Virus record (IMG/VR): IMGVR_UViG_3300021085_000221
Location: 1 to 23,557 of that record
DNA from: a virus
Length of the DNA stretch: 23,557 nucleotides
Reading direction: 5' to 3' (one strand)
Part shown: positions 8,361 to 16,325 of the stretch, piece by piece
Numbering within the stretch: the stretch's first letter is position 1
Layout of the letters: each line of letters opens with the position of its first letter
Notes under the pieces: model-generated
Told to the model about the DNA's origin: nothing
Seen by the model: only the letters and a program-made list of their open reading frames with translations
The model's database searches: none
Made by a program: the position numbers and the translations under genes

Positions 8361-8368
8361 TATTTATA
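8361..8368 (-). promoter_or_regulatory. T4-type late promoter box for gp18-gp19
   Basis: Exact minus-strand TATAAATA in the 77-base gap between gp17 and gp18, the longest gap in the structural block. It leaves 41 bases before the gp18 ATG, including an AGGAGA ribosome binding site. This would boost sheath and tube production independently of the terminase transcript. Confidence 0.85.
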
Positions 8369-8396
8369 ACTTTAATAACTCTAACAAATAAATTAA

Positions 8397-9983
8397 TTAA
8401 GAAATATTGAACCATCTATCCCCTGTAGAATCTACAAAAGTCTCGGGTTCATCATAAGAACCACTACCAAAATGACCTGCTGGTAGAATATCATCTTCTA
8501 TCATTTTCTGTTGTTCCGAATACAGTAAGTCTTTAACTCTAGTATCTGTTAAGTGACTAAAGTATTCAGTTGTTATAAACCATGCAAACAATACATTGTT
8601 CATAACCAAATCATCATTATAACCTCTATCAGCCTCATATGAGTTACCTTTGATAACAAAGGTCATTAGTTCGGTTATAGTTGCTCTGTCTACTATATTT
8701 AGTCGATTCTCTTCTAGTATTTCTTTTAGAGTAGAACAACCAATTCTCTTAATTCTTTTATTCATTGTTACACCGATATCTTCTGCCTTAGTTTGTCCTT
8801 GTGTAAAGACACTAGGGTACTCTATATCATAGTGCAACTGTTGTGCAACCATTCCACCTTCAGCATTGTTTTCTATAATTACGAGTGCTTCGTTGTATGG
8901 TCTAACATATTTATTAATTATGTCTGCCAACAACATAGGTGATGTTGTGTTATTCCTATAAACCAATACTTGTTCAAATGGTTGGGTTGATACATCAAAT
9001 ATTGTAAAGGTAGAATAGTCCAATCCTTTACCTTGTGATACATCAACTGTACATATATAGTTATGATTTTCTATAGGTCTCTTATATAGACTTATTCCAT
9101 CTTTAACCCAATCCGAATCTATAGATTTTAAACCTAGTAAAGTGTTTGAGTTAATAAGAGTCGACCCAGTTCCTAAGAATGAGTTACCATACTCCTGTTC
9201 AAACTGTGCTTCAGAAGTGTTTGCAATGGTCTCTTTCTTCCATGCTTCGTCTCTGCCTGGCACGTCATACCAGTTGATGGTGAATGATTTATATTCTGAT
9301 TGGTCATGTATCGCACTCTCATATATCTTATGGAACATGTTACCAACACCATTTGCAGTAGAGGTAATAATAACCTTAGAGTCCTTACCCGAGGTAACAA
9401 CGGGATATGTTGCAGTATAGAATGTCTCTGCATCATCTACGAATGCAAACTCATCTAAGTATAGCAAGTTAATTGACATACCACGAATTGAACTTGAAGA
9501 TGTTGCGGCCGCAACGACTTTACTATCATTTGCAAATTCTATAGAACCTTTGTTAAGAATCTTAACTCCTGGCTGTAAAAAGAACGGAACAGATTCCAAC
9601 ATAGTAACAAGACGAGCAATCATCTCTCTTGCAATTGCACCTTTGTTAGCAAGGATTGCAACAGTCACTTCGGGGTGAAATAATAGAAACCATAATAGAT
9701 ATGCACAAGAAGTTATTGATTTACCACTCTGTCTACTTGCAAGGACAACACTAAAACGAGAGTCGTTGTAGTGGTTAATTAACTTATCTTGATACCCACG
9801 AAGTTTGAAAGGAACCATACCTTCGTCTAGTGAAATAATTTGTGTATAGTTTTCTATGAAATGACAAGGGTTTTTAGAACATTTTAGATATTCATCTAAT
9901 TCTTCTTTTGCGTATTGAGTTTCAATACCTGCTCTTTTGATAAGATTATTTCCAAGATAACCTTCATTCTTATTAACCGTCAT
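8397..9983 (-). CDS. gp17: Terminase large subunit gp17
   Basis: ATPase motor and nuclease that packages DNA through the portal and cuts the concatemer. It has 528 residues against 610 in T4. The ATPase domain shows a Walker A variant SRQSGKS at 83-89, Walker B LLYLDE at 173-178 and coupling motif STAN at 208-211. The RNase H-like nuclease domain shows TVDVSQGKGLDYS at 312-324 with Asp314, IIENNAEGG at 369-377 with Glu371, and YNDDLVMN at 455-462 with Asp457/458. All expected catalytic residues are therefore present and no intron or break is seen. The ATG at 9983 overlaps the end of gp16 by 11 bases, a common arrangement for coupled terminase subunits. The ribosome binding site is weak (purine-rich GAAAG region). 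Confidence 0.98.
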   Translation of the reverse strand: MTVNKNEGYLGNNLIKRAGIETQYAKEELDEYLKCSKNPCHFIENYTQIISLDEGMVPFKLRGYQDKLINHYNDSRFSVVLASRQSGKSITSCAYLLWFLLFHPEVTVAILANKGAIAREMIARLVTMLESVPFFLQPGVKILNKGSIEFANDSKVVAAATSSSSIRGMSINLLYLDEFAFVDDAETFYTATYPVVTSGKDSKVIITSTANGVGNMFHKIYESAIHDQSEYKSFTINWYDVPGRDEAWKKETIANTSEAQFEQEYGNSFLGTGSTLINSNTLLGLKSIDSDWVKDGISLYKRPIENHNYICTVDVSQGKGLDYSTFTIFDVSTQPFEQVLVYRNNTTSPMLLADIINKYVRPYNEALVIIENNAEGGMVAQQLHYDIEYPSVFTQGQTKAEDIGVTMNKRIKRIGCSTLKEILEENRLNIVDRATITELMTFVIKGNSYEADRGYNDDLVMNNVLFAWFITTEYFSHLTDTRVKDLLYSEQQKMIEDDILPAGHFGSGSYDEPETFVDSTGDRWFNIS

Positions 9984-10383
9984 CTTTTTTACTTTCTTTC
10001 TTTAGGAACTTTTGAAGTTCTGAAGTAGAACCAACATATAAATGATTATGTTGTGTTTTAACACTTCCGTTTTCATCTTCTAACTTCTTCAATTTGGTTT
10101 GAACGTCTAGTAACTTCTCTGCAGTTTCACCTACAGTTTTAATTAACTGACCTGCTACTTCATATGCACGAGGATTCTCTGTCTCTTTACATACATCTAG
10201 AATACCATCTATTGCATCTTGTCCTCTTTCTACAAGTCCATAAAGATTTTCTCTAGTGTACTTATAGTCCGTTTGGACATTATCAGCCTTAGGTGGGGAT
10301 TTGATTACTTGAGTTGTTTCTTTCTTTATTTCTGAAGAAATATCAAGTACATCATTTAATTTTGAATCTATATCTTTTGCCAT
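9973..10383 (-). CDS. gp16: Terminase small subunit gp16
   Basis: Ring-forming partner that recognises the packaging substrate and stimulates gp17. It has 136 residues against 164 in T4. The central helical pair typical of gp16 is visible (RENLYGLVERGQDAIDGIL at 44-62 and NPRAYEVAGQLIKTVGE at 70-86), followed by a coiled-coil-like segment to about 105 and a Lys-rich tail. The ATG at 10383 lies 2 bases after the gp15 stop with no strong ribosome binding site, so translation is probably coupled to gp15. Confidence 0.93.
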   Translation of the reverse strand: MAKDIDSKLNDVLDISSEIKKETTQVIKSPPKADNVQTDYKYTRENLYGLVERGQDAIDGILDVCKETENPRAYEVAGQLIKTVGETAEKLLDVQTKLKKLEDENGSVKTQHNHLYVGSTSELQKFLKKESKKDDG

Positions 10384-10385
10384 AA

Positions 10386-11438
10386 TTAACTTGCATCAGT
10401 CACTTTATCCTCTGTAAATGTAGAAGGAGCGCCATCATCATAAAATGTTACAGTTTCTGCAACAACAAAGGTGTCGCCTGGGTCTACTGAACCAACAAAC
10501 TTGAGTGAAGTATTACTACTAATAGTAACTGCATTGGACACTACTATTGATAGTTTGTCTTCTGCAATACTTGAAATAGTTGGATTGGTTGTTAAGTTTG
10601 TTCCAAATACTTCATCACCCACACTTATACTATTATTTATTGCAGTTGAAAATGGTATTGTTGTGGAATCAGATACTGCAGTGGATGTCACTTCTGCGAA
10701 TGCAGGTTCGTAATGTTTAACTTCTTTTATTAGACCTGAATCATCTATTTGACTTGTTGTAAATAACCCACTTGTTGTATTAATATAATCTCTTTCAATA
10801 ACATTCTTAATGACTTTACCAGTATAAACAGGGCCAAAGTAGTTTAATTGCATTGTAAAACTTAGATTGTATTCTATTACTCGTCTTTCAGTAAAGTCCC
10901 CTTCATATGTATCTGCAAGTTCAACACTATTCAATACAATTGGTACATCTCTATAGTCGGTCATAGAATCAATCATCTTCATTGTGACTGTATATTCGGG
11001 TTGGAAATAAGGTATTATCTGTTCCACTATCTGTAAAGCGTCACTCATATTCTTCGCTAGAATACTTAAAGTGAACGATAGGTTGTAAGGTGCAGGTTGG
11101 TATTGATATGCTCTGTTAGACGTGTCAGCGCTCTCTAGCGTCATTTTCTGATGTCTTATAAGTTTGTTCTGTTGTCTTGCTGGGTCATACTCATAACCAC
11201 TAAGTTCAAATGCTATACGAGGTAAACTAATTGCAGTTCTGTTATTGTCATTTAGATTTGGTTCTTCTGCAAGTCTTTGTAGGAATTTCTGTTTAGGGCC
11301 ATATGAGATTGGGACTTTCTGTTCTGTTATTACAGTACCATCTTCCTTTATCTTCTTTACTGTTAAATTATTAAAAAGAGTTCCAAATATAGATACTGCT
11401 CGTTTTGTTGTCTCATTATAAAAGAATGTCCCAAACAT
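10386..11438 (-). CDS. gp15: Tail terminator / proximal sheath stabiliser gp15
   Basis: Hexameric cap on the head-proximal end of tube and sheath, needed for joining tail to head. The first ~245 residues match gp15: FGTFFYNETTKRAVSIFG at 2-19, KVPISYGPKQKFLQRL at 41-56, LPRIAFELSGYEYDPARQ at 72-89 and the FGPVYTGKVIK region at 201-211. At 350 residues it is longer than T4 (272). The extra part lies at about 250-317 and reads as a small beta module (SVGDEVFGTNL), followed by an acidic tail. The ATG at 11438 shares one base with the gp14 stop (TAATG). Confidence 0.94.
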   Translation of the reverse strand: MFGTFFYNETTKRAVSIFGTLFNNLTVKKIKEDGTVITEQKVPISYGPKQKFLQRLAEEPNLNDNNRTAISLPRIAFELSGYEYDPARQQNKLIRHQKMTLESADTSNRAYQYQPAPYNLSFTLSILAKNMSDALQIVEQIIPYFQPEYTVTMKMIDSMTDYRDVPIVLNSVELADTYEGDFTERRVIEYNLSFTMQLNYFGPVYTGKVIKNVIERDYINTTSGLFTTSQIDDSGLIKEVKHYEPAFAEVTSTAVSDSTTIPFSTAINNSISVGDEVFGTNLTTNPTISSIAEDKLSIVVSNAVTISSNTSLKFVGSVDPGDTFVVAETVTFYDDGAPSTFTEDKVTDAS

Positions 11439-12292
11439 TATGTGACCTCACCGAATGGATTTGTTTCAGAGAAGTCTAAGTATTCGTCTGCTTTTGTTTC
11501 AAAGTCTGTATTTTGTGCAGAACCATCATTACTAAATGTCAATACATCTTCTATAGATTGAATAGTGTATTCTGCAGCTGAACTTGCACCAATTAAAACA
11601 TCATTATCTGCAAGTGTTATTGTATTATCTTTTACGGATAATAAATGATTTTGTGGAGACCATGAAACCACTTCTCCAACAACAACTCCATCTTTAGTGA
11701 CATTCTCATTAACAGTATAATTACCACTACCACTATTAAACATGGTTAATTTAACTTGATATGCTTGGTCTAGTTCTACTAAGTCTGCGTTTGTTCCAGT
11801 ATCAAAATCTTCTCCACTGTATTCAAAGAGTTCACATTGCAATTTAAATACAAATAATTTACCTACTTGATAGAATGGATTCTCATGTTCTACGAATTTT
11901 ATTTCGAACATTGAACCACTAAGAGGGAAGTGTATTAAATCACCTTCGTTAGGTCTTAGAGATGTTGCAAGGTTAGAGTCTAATGATATGAATCTTTCCC
12001 ATGTTCGTAAAGATATGACAAAGGTTGCAGTATCCCTTACTTGTACACCGAACTTACTAAAGAGGTCACCCTCTCCTTCAAAGCCATCAGTATTTTCTAT
12101 ATACATCTCTACAGAATATGCATCACCGAATGTTGATTGCACATCTTCACCAAGGATAGAATCTTCCTCTACAATTTCTCTTGGTAGATAGAATGTTTCG
12201 TGTCCATACATTCTTAACGACTCAACAACTAAATCCTCGTAAAGGTGTTGTTCAGTTGATACTGCATGGTTAAAAAATACATTTGTTGGCAT
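11438..12292 (-). CDS. gp14: Neck protein gp14
   Basis: Head-closure and neck protein that, with gp13, seals the portal after packaging and receives the tail. It has 284 residues against 256 in T4. The N-terminus (TEQHLYEDLVVESLRMYGHE at 13-32, then FYLPREIV) and the segment FGVQVRDTATFVISLRTWER at 81-100 are typical. The C-terminus ends in the family signature YLDFSETNPFGE. Residues about 183-245 form a beta-rich module with YTVNENVTKDGVVVGEVVSW. It starts at ATG 12292, 3 bases after gp13, with GGGAT as a weak ribosome binding site. Confidence 0.94.
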   Translation of the reverse strand: MPTNVFFNHAVSTEQHLYEDLVVESLRMYGHETFYLPREIVEEDSILGEDVQSTFGDAYSVEMYIENTDGFEGEGDLFSKFGVQVRDTATFVISLRTWERFISLDSNLATSLRPNEGDLIHFPLSGSMFEIKFVEHENPFYQVGKLFVFKLQCELFEYSGEDFDTGTNADLVELDQAYQVKLTMFNSGSGNYTVNENVTKDGVVVGEVVSWSPQNHLLSVKDNTITLADNDVLIGASSAAEYTIQSIEDVLTFSNDGSAQNTDFETKADEYLDFSETNPFGEVT

Positions 12293-12295
12293 AAT

Positions 12296-13111
12296 TTATC
12301 CCATTAAGTCCATGACTGGCATTTCAAAATTCAGTCTTGACTCTTCTTCTAATCTTGTAATCTCTTCTTGTGCTTCTGTTTTAATTTGTTGTGCATCAAG
12401 TGTAACCCCGCCTGGAAGTGCGATACCTTGGAACTTAGATAGATTCTCACCCCACTGATACTTAACAAGTGCAGTTGCATACTTCTTAAGGAACATATCG
12501 TTATATATGTCTGTAAAGTCTACAGGGTCTATTTTCCTATAACATTCTATTATTATGTACTCTCCAGCAGTTAACTTTGCAGTAGTATAATCAATATACA
12601 ATCTATTTTGATGAGAGTTGTATCGTATTGGTATCTGTCCGACTAACATATCGTTTATTAATTTTATATGTTGTTGAACTTGTGAGTAGTATAGTACACT
12701 TGTTGATGTTAAATCCCAAAGGTCATTTAGTCTCAACTGATACTGTATGTCAAACATACTAGATGTTTGTCCTGAATTAAATGGAAATATTCTTAGTACA
12801 CTTAACACATGTTCGGGTAGTGTTACATAACTTTTACTCTCTTTGTAAGATTGATTTGAGATTGCCTGTGTTCCACTTGTAGAACCAGTAAGAGTGTCAT
12901 CTGTTTTAAATGAATCAATTTCTTCTTGTGTGATTTGGTGTTTTAAATACGTCTTAATGGAACCATTGTAATGATATTCATGAAAGTATTGTAATGCCTC
13001 ATCAATTCTGTCATCTAACTGGTCATCATCAACATTAATCTCTAATACTGGAGCTCCAAGTTTCCTCTTTATATAGTCTTTTAAGGTACTTTTTGATGTT
13101 GGTTCTGCCAT
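12296..13111 (-). CDS. gp13: Neck protein gp13
   Basis: Portal-binding neck protein that completes the head before tail attachment. It has 271 residues against 309 in T4. The N-terminal segment LKDYIKRKLGAPVLEINVDD and the following DRIDEALQYFHEYHYNGS are the strongest family signatures; the C-terminal third is helical (FLKKYATALVKYQWGENLSKF). The ATG at 13111 follows AGGAA at good spacing. An exact TATAAATA box lies 31 bases upstream, so this gene probably opens the late neck-terminase transcription unit. Confidence 0.94.
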   Translation of the reverse strand: MAEPTSKSTLKDYIKRKLGAPVLEINVDDDQLDDRIDEALQYFHEYHYNGSIKTYLKHQITQEEIDSFKTDDTLTGSTSGTQAISNQSYKESKSYVTLPEHVLSVLRIFPFNSGQTSSMFDIQYQLRLNDLWDLTSTSVLYYSQVQQHIKLINDMLVGQIPIRYNSHQNRLYIDYTTAKLTAGEYIIIECYRKIDPVDFTDIYNDMFLKKYATALVKYQWGENLSKFQGIALPGGVTLDAQQIKTEAQEEITRLEEESRLNFEMPVMDLMG

Positions 13112-13142
13112 AGTATTCCTGTAGTAAATTTGTGTCTACTAC

Positions 13143-13150
13143 TATTTATA
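13143..13150 (-). promoter_or_regulatory. T4-type late promoter box for gp13 unit
   Basis: Exact minus-strand TATAAATA, followed by GTAGTA, in the 51-base gap before gp13. It leaves 31 bases before the ATG, enough for a leader with an AGGAA ribosome binding site. It marks the border between the accessory block and the conserved T4 module. Confidence 0.85.
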
Positions 13151-13162
13151 TGAATTTAGAAC

Positions 13163-13423
13163 CTATTCTTGGAAGTAAGTCTTAGATTGTAGACGGTCTA
13201 TCTTCTCGTCTATCCTGTTCATAGTAGCGATTAGTCTTTCAGACACAATTTCCACTTCTTCACGAGTAACATATTCTTTTGCTAACTCTTCTCTTGTCTT
13301 ATTGACAAGTATATCTATTCTCTTCTGTTCGGATAAAAGGTTTCTTATTAGGAATCCTAAAGGTGCTAACACGAATGTTATCATAAGGTTCCAAAGAAGG
13401 TGAGTGTCTATTACTATTTCCAT
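13163..13423 (-). CDS. Small membrane-anchored coiled-coil protein, unknown function
   Basis: An 86-residue protein. Residues about 9-27 form a hydrophobic stretch (LLWNLMITFVLAPLGFLI), probably one membrane segment. The rest (residues 31-82) is a charged, heptad-like helix with Glu, Lys, Arg and regularly placed Ile/Leu, likely a coiled coil. I do not recognise a family. The topology is the reverse of XhlA-type lysis proteins, which carry the coiled coil first. It could be an anchored assembly factor or a lysis accessory. The ATG at 13423 has no clear ribosome binding site; a near-promoter TCTAAATA ends 5 bases before it. Confidence 0.72.
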   Translation of the reverse strand: MEIVIDTHLLWNLMITFVLAPLGFLIRNLLSEQKRIDILVNKTREELAKEYVTREEVEIVSERLIATMNRIDEKIDRLQSKTYFQE

Positions 13424-13428
13424 ACTAC

Positions 13429-13436
13429 TATTTAGA
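13429..13436 (-). promoter_or_regulatory. Near-match late promoter box before the 86-residue gene
   Basis: Minus-strand TCTAAATA differs from the T4 late box at one position. The following GTAGT leads straight into the ATG, and this 16-base stretch matches the one before gp20 at 14 positions. It also overlaps a small inverted repeat (CTATT CTA AATAG). Function is uncertain. Confidence 0.4.
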
Positions 13437-13440
13437 ATAG

Positions 13441-14145
13441 CTAGTCGGTTGAAAGGTCTCCATTGGGATGAACATTATAAACAAATTCATCATCATTGTA
13501 GTTTGGTATGTCACCACTATGACCACCTTCAGCAGGATATCTCATTTCTATATTAAATGATATTGAATATCTTTCTTTATCAGTTACATTTGGTTCTACC
13601 ATATGCATAAGACCACTTGGAAAAAGTATGAGTTTACCACCTTTGGGTTCAAATCCTTTACTCGTTGCAGTTCTAGGTGAGTTTGGAAAATCTGCGACAA
13701 CTTTAGGATGTGTATCAATCATTTCAATATGACCTTCATCTCCATCTGCTTTTATATAAAACACACCACTATACCAACAACCATTATGCAAGTGTGGTTT
13801 GTTCCATGCAAGATGGTCGTTAATATTTGCCCAAGAATTTCCTATATGCATATTTGCTTTGTTACGGTCTAATCCATGGAAAGGCCATATCTCATCATAA
13901 AACATAGTTTGTATTCTATTCATTAGTTTTTGGAATGCAGGATTAGATTCACAACCATCATGTGATTGCCAACCAGTGTATGCATTAGAAAGTCTTCTAC
14001 CTTCGGGGTCTTTTCTTCTCATACCATCCATAGTATCAGTAAGAAGGTCTAAGTAATTTTGGTCTACACCTCTATTTGAATCTAAACTAGGGTCTAGTAA
14101 ATCTCTCTCAAAGATATATGTTGGGAAAAGTAATCTAACTGCCAT
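13441..14145 (-). CDS. 2OG-Fe(II) oxygenase (2OG-FeII_Oxy_5-like)
   Basis: A 234-residue protein predicted to use Fe(II), O2 and 2-oxoglutarate to hydroxylate an unknown substrate. The double-stranded beta-helix core is recognisable: PHLHNGCWYSGVFYIKA at 117-133 with probable metal ligands in the His118/His120 segment, then LILFPSGLMHMVEPN at 172-186 with distal His181, and Arg192 in ERYSISFNIEMR as the likely 2-oxoglutarate contact. This layout is that of the PF13759-type family found in many marine T4-like phages. I chose ATG 14145 (MAVRLLFPTY) over upstream codons because it places only 11 bases inside the previous gene and begins the conserved fold; GGAG lies 10 bases before it. Confidence 0.85.
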   Translation of the reverse strand: MAVRLLFPTYIFERDLLDPSLDSNRGVDQNYLDLLTDTMDGMRRKDPEGRRLSNAYTGWQSHDGCESNPAFQKLMNRIQTMFYDEIWPFHGLDRNKANMHIGNSWANINDHLAWNKPHLHNGCWYSGVFYIKADGDEGHIEMIDTHPKVVADFPNSPRTATSKGFEPKGGKLILFPSGLMHMVEPNVTDKERYSISFNIEMRYPAEGGHSGDIPNYNDDEFVYNVHPNGDLSTD

Positions 14146-15025
14146 CGAAATCAAACTCCAATTGTGTTTCTTCTGAAACTTCTTTGTTGTGAAAAGGACA
14201 CTCGGGTGGTGGATTCTCTTCTTTATAAAGTTTGCCTTTTGGTTTCCAATAACCCTGTCTACGGTATGCACCAAACTCTTTTACACTGTCTTCGTCAAAT
14301 TCTACTAACTGACTCCACTCTTGCATAGATTTATTTGTAGAAACTGTTCTATCGAACTCTGATGTTCCTGTTCCACGATTATCAATCCAAGATTTATGTG
14401 TATTGACTTGATAGGAACCAACCCACTTCTCTCTTTTATATGGTATTATCTGACAAAGAGGAGTCCCTTTTGGTATTACAAATGAGTAATCTACTTTAGG
14501 ATAAAAAATTATTTGTGCATTGTCCATACCCACATTAAAGTCGTCTGTATCTATGATACCTTGCCATGTTGCAAAATGATTATTCTGAAATAGGAATGGG
14601 TCTAGGTAAAAACAAGAATAGCCAGGTGGTGTTTTGATATTCCAAGGGTTTCTCATTTTAAATGCATCCTTAATTGGTTTACCACCACCTAAGTATTCAA
14701 ATGCATCTAGTGTTTGTGTTGTTGGATGACTATTAGAATTGTAACCACCCCCATGTGGGTCAAAGGTTGCGAGAGTATCACTACCTCTATCGTCTCCACC
14801 AATTCCGTTTATAACATGTATATCTCTATTTGCCAATAGTATCCAACCACTCTTTAACCAATCATCCATGGCTGGACAGGCACGAATGGTCTGTTGAACC
14901 GTACCATTTACTAACTCACCTGCTTTTGCTTTCTTCCACCAATCAGGTGATATAGAACTTGCAAGGACTGGTTTAAAGTCTTTGAGTGTTTCTTTATTAT
15001 ATGTGTGAAATTCTATCGTTGGCAT
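14135..15025 (-). CDS. Unknown protein between two oxygenases (possibly DUF6065-like)
   Basis: A 296-residue soluble protein starting MPTIEFHTYNKET from ATG 15025; a TTG one codon earlier is less likely. It is rich in aromatic residues and looks beta-rich in the middle (GYSCFYLDPFLFQNNHF, then DYSFVIPKGTPLCQIIPYKR). No metal-ligand pair or nucleotide-binding loop stands out. The composition and context recall uncharacterised marine phage proteins found near 2OG oxygenases, perhaps the DUF6065 group, but I am not sure. Near the end a CPFH motif precedes an acidic tail. It overlaps both flanking oxygenase genes (29 and 11 bases), so all three are probably translated as a set and may act in one pathway. 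Confidence 0.8.
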   Translation of the reverse strand: MPTIEFHTYNKETLKDFKPVLASSISPDWWKKAKAGELVNGTVQQTIRACPAMDDWLKSGWILLANRDIHVINGIGGDDRGSDTLATFDPHGGGYNSNSHPTTQTLDAFEYLGGGKPIKDAFKMRNPWNIKTPPGYSCFYLDPFLFQNNHFATWQGIIDTDDFNVGMDNAQIIFYPKVDYSFVIPKGTPLCQIIPYKREKWVGSYQVNTHKSWIDNRGTGTSEFDRTVSTNKSMQEWSQLVEFDEDSVKEFGAYRRQGYWKPKGKLYKEENPPPECPFHNKEVSEETQLEFDFDGS

Positions 15026-15716
15026 CAAAAAACTCTGATTGGTCTACTAATCTTACTTCGTCCCCTCTCAAGACTAGTGACCTTCTGTCTATGTATCTTG
15101 CTGATGGAGTAGGTGCATCTGCACCATGAGGTATTCTACCATCAAACATTATTAATCTATTTGGTTTAAATTCTATTTCTGCAATCTGATGGTTGTCAAT
15201 ATGTTCTTGTCTTCCATCTAAACCTTGTTGCATCTTATTATATAGTCGTAACTTACCACCCCAATTTTTGTTCCAAAACTTATTGGTGTAGTATAGGAAT
15301 GAAAGGTTCCAATCATCTTCTTCTTGACAATCTGCATGGGTAGTTCCCTGCAATCCTTGTGTTTGTGAGTTTAAACCCATGTACTGAAATCGTTGCCACT
15401 TGAATCCAAATTCTGTTTGCAATCTTCTATTCATATAGTATGGAAAAAATGTATGAAGTTTATCCATATCCTTTTCCAACTCCATATCATTTCTATAGAA
15501 TGTTGCACCCCAAAAACTATGATGTGGTAATCCTGTTGGACTTCCACTAGAAACTTGATTTGTTTTAGACCAAAGATTATGTCCAACTATATAGTCATCA
15601 AAATGGTGATGAAGTTCAGTTGCAAGATAGTTATCTAAAACATAAACATCTTTAAGTGGTAAGTCTTCTATTTTAAAGGGTTCATCTATATAGACAACCT
15701 TTATATCGTCATACAT
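14997..15716 (-). CDS. 2OG-Fe(II) oxygenase, prolyl-4-hydroxylase type
   Basis: A 239-residue protein with the full Fe(II)/2-oxoglutarate signature: HxD at His127-Ala128-Asp129 (THADC), distal His197 in RIPHGADAP, and an Arg pair at 211-212 in YIDRRSLVLRG suited to bind 2-oxoglutarate. Between them lie core strands NLSFLYYTNKFWNKNWGGKL (137-156) and AEIEFKPNRLIMFDG. The spacing and strand pattern are those of prolyl-4-hydroxylase-like enzymes, which modify protein side chains or small substrates. The substrate is unknown. The start is ATG 15716, 3 bases after the upstream gene, with a weak purine-rich AAAGATAAG ribosome binding site. The next gene starts inside its end. Confidence 0.88.
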   Translation of the reverse strand: MYDDIKVVYIDEPFKIEDLPLKDVYVLDNYLATELHHHFDDYIVGHNLWSKTNQVSSGSPTGLPHHSFWGATFYRNDMELEKDMDKLHTFFPYYMNRRLQTEFGFKWQRFQYMGLNSQTQGLQGTTHADCQEEDDWNLSFLYYTNKFWNKNWGGKLRLYNKMQQGLDGRQEHIDNHQIAEIEFKPNRLIMFDGRIPHGADAPTPSARYIDRRSLVLRGDEVRLVDQSEFFDANDRISHI

Positions 15717-15719
15717 GAC

Positions 15720-16277
15720 TTATCTTTCGTGGTCGGGTAATAAAGAAGCTTTTGGTAGTTGTACAACATACTCTTGTAATGGTTTAAGATAGTCTTCTCT
15801 AGTAGCGAAAATTTCATTTACAAGTTGGTCATATATTACATATTGTGAATCTGCAAATTCTAAAATTCTTCTTGCATTTGACCTATATGGATGGTTAGAA
15901 CCCTCTCTACCAGCAAATGTTGCTTCTGATAAATCATCAAATCCATAGTTATCAGTAAACTCTGAAATGTTATTTTTAACTTCACCAATCAAGTCTTGTA
16001 CATACTGATTGTTTAATGTGGTTCCAGCTGGTGGTTCAGAGTTATCTATGTAGTTTTCTATAATATCTTTTTCAGCACTAGTTATATCTCTTTTAATTTG
16101 GTCATCAAAACAGAGATTGTCATCCCATTTTTCAATTACAACTTCTATATCATCATATACAAGAACATCAAAATCGAATCCTAGTTCGGGTTGGTCTGTA
16201 TTATCAAATTCATATTGTAAACCATTTGGTTTTCTTACTATTAGTTTTTGGTCTTCTGTGTAAATTAGTGCGTTCAT
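15720..16277 (-). CDS. Unknown protein, possibly fibre-assembly related
   Basis: A 185-residue acidic protein from ATG 16277 (MNALIYTEDQ); an in-frame TTG 18 bases earlier lacks a ribosome binding site, while GAGG lies 12 bases before the ATG. The N-terminal half is beta-rich and acidic. The C-terminal third is helical with GREGSNHPYRSNARRILEFA followed by a Tyr/Asp-rich helix. This arrangement recalls tail-fibre assembly or DUF4376-type phage proteins, but the match is by feel only. Its place between the glycosyltransferase and oxygenases suggests a role in the same fibre-related block. Confidence 0.75.
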   Translation of the reverse strand: MNALIYTEDQKLIVRKPNGLQYEFDNTDQPELGFDFDVLVYDDIEVVIEKWDDNLCFDDQIKRDITSAEKDIIENYIDNSEPPAGTTLNNQYVQDLIGEVKNNISEFTDNYGFDDLSEATFAGREGSNHPYRSNARRILEFADSQYVIYDQLVNEIFATREDYLKPLQEYVVQLPKASLLPDHER

Positions 16278-16325
16278 ACTGTTATTATACCTCAATTTTA
16301 TGTATTTTACAAGCGGTTTTCATTT

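Noticed and set aside
14146-14274. Longer start for the second 2OG oxygenase (277 residues)
   Set aside because: The extra 43 residues lie inside the upstream gene, are basic and unlike the family, and the ATG at 14145 begins the conserved fold with GGAG before it.
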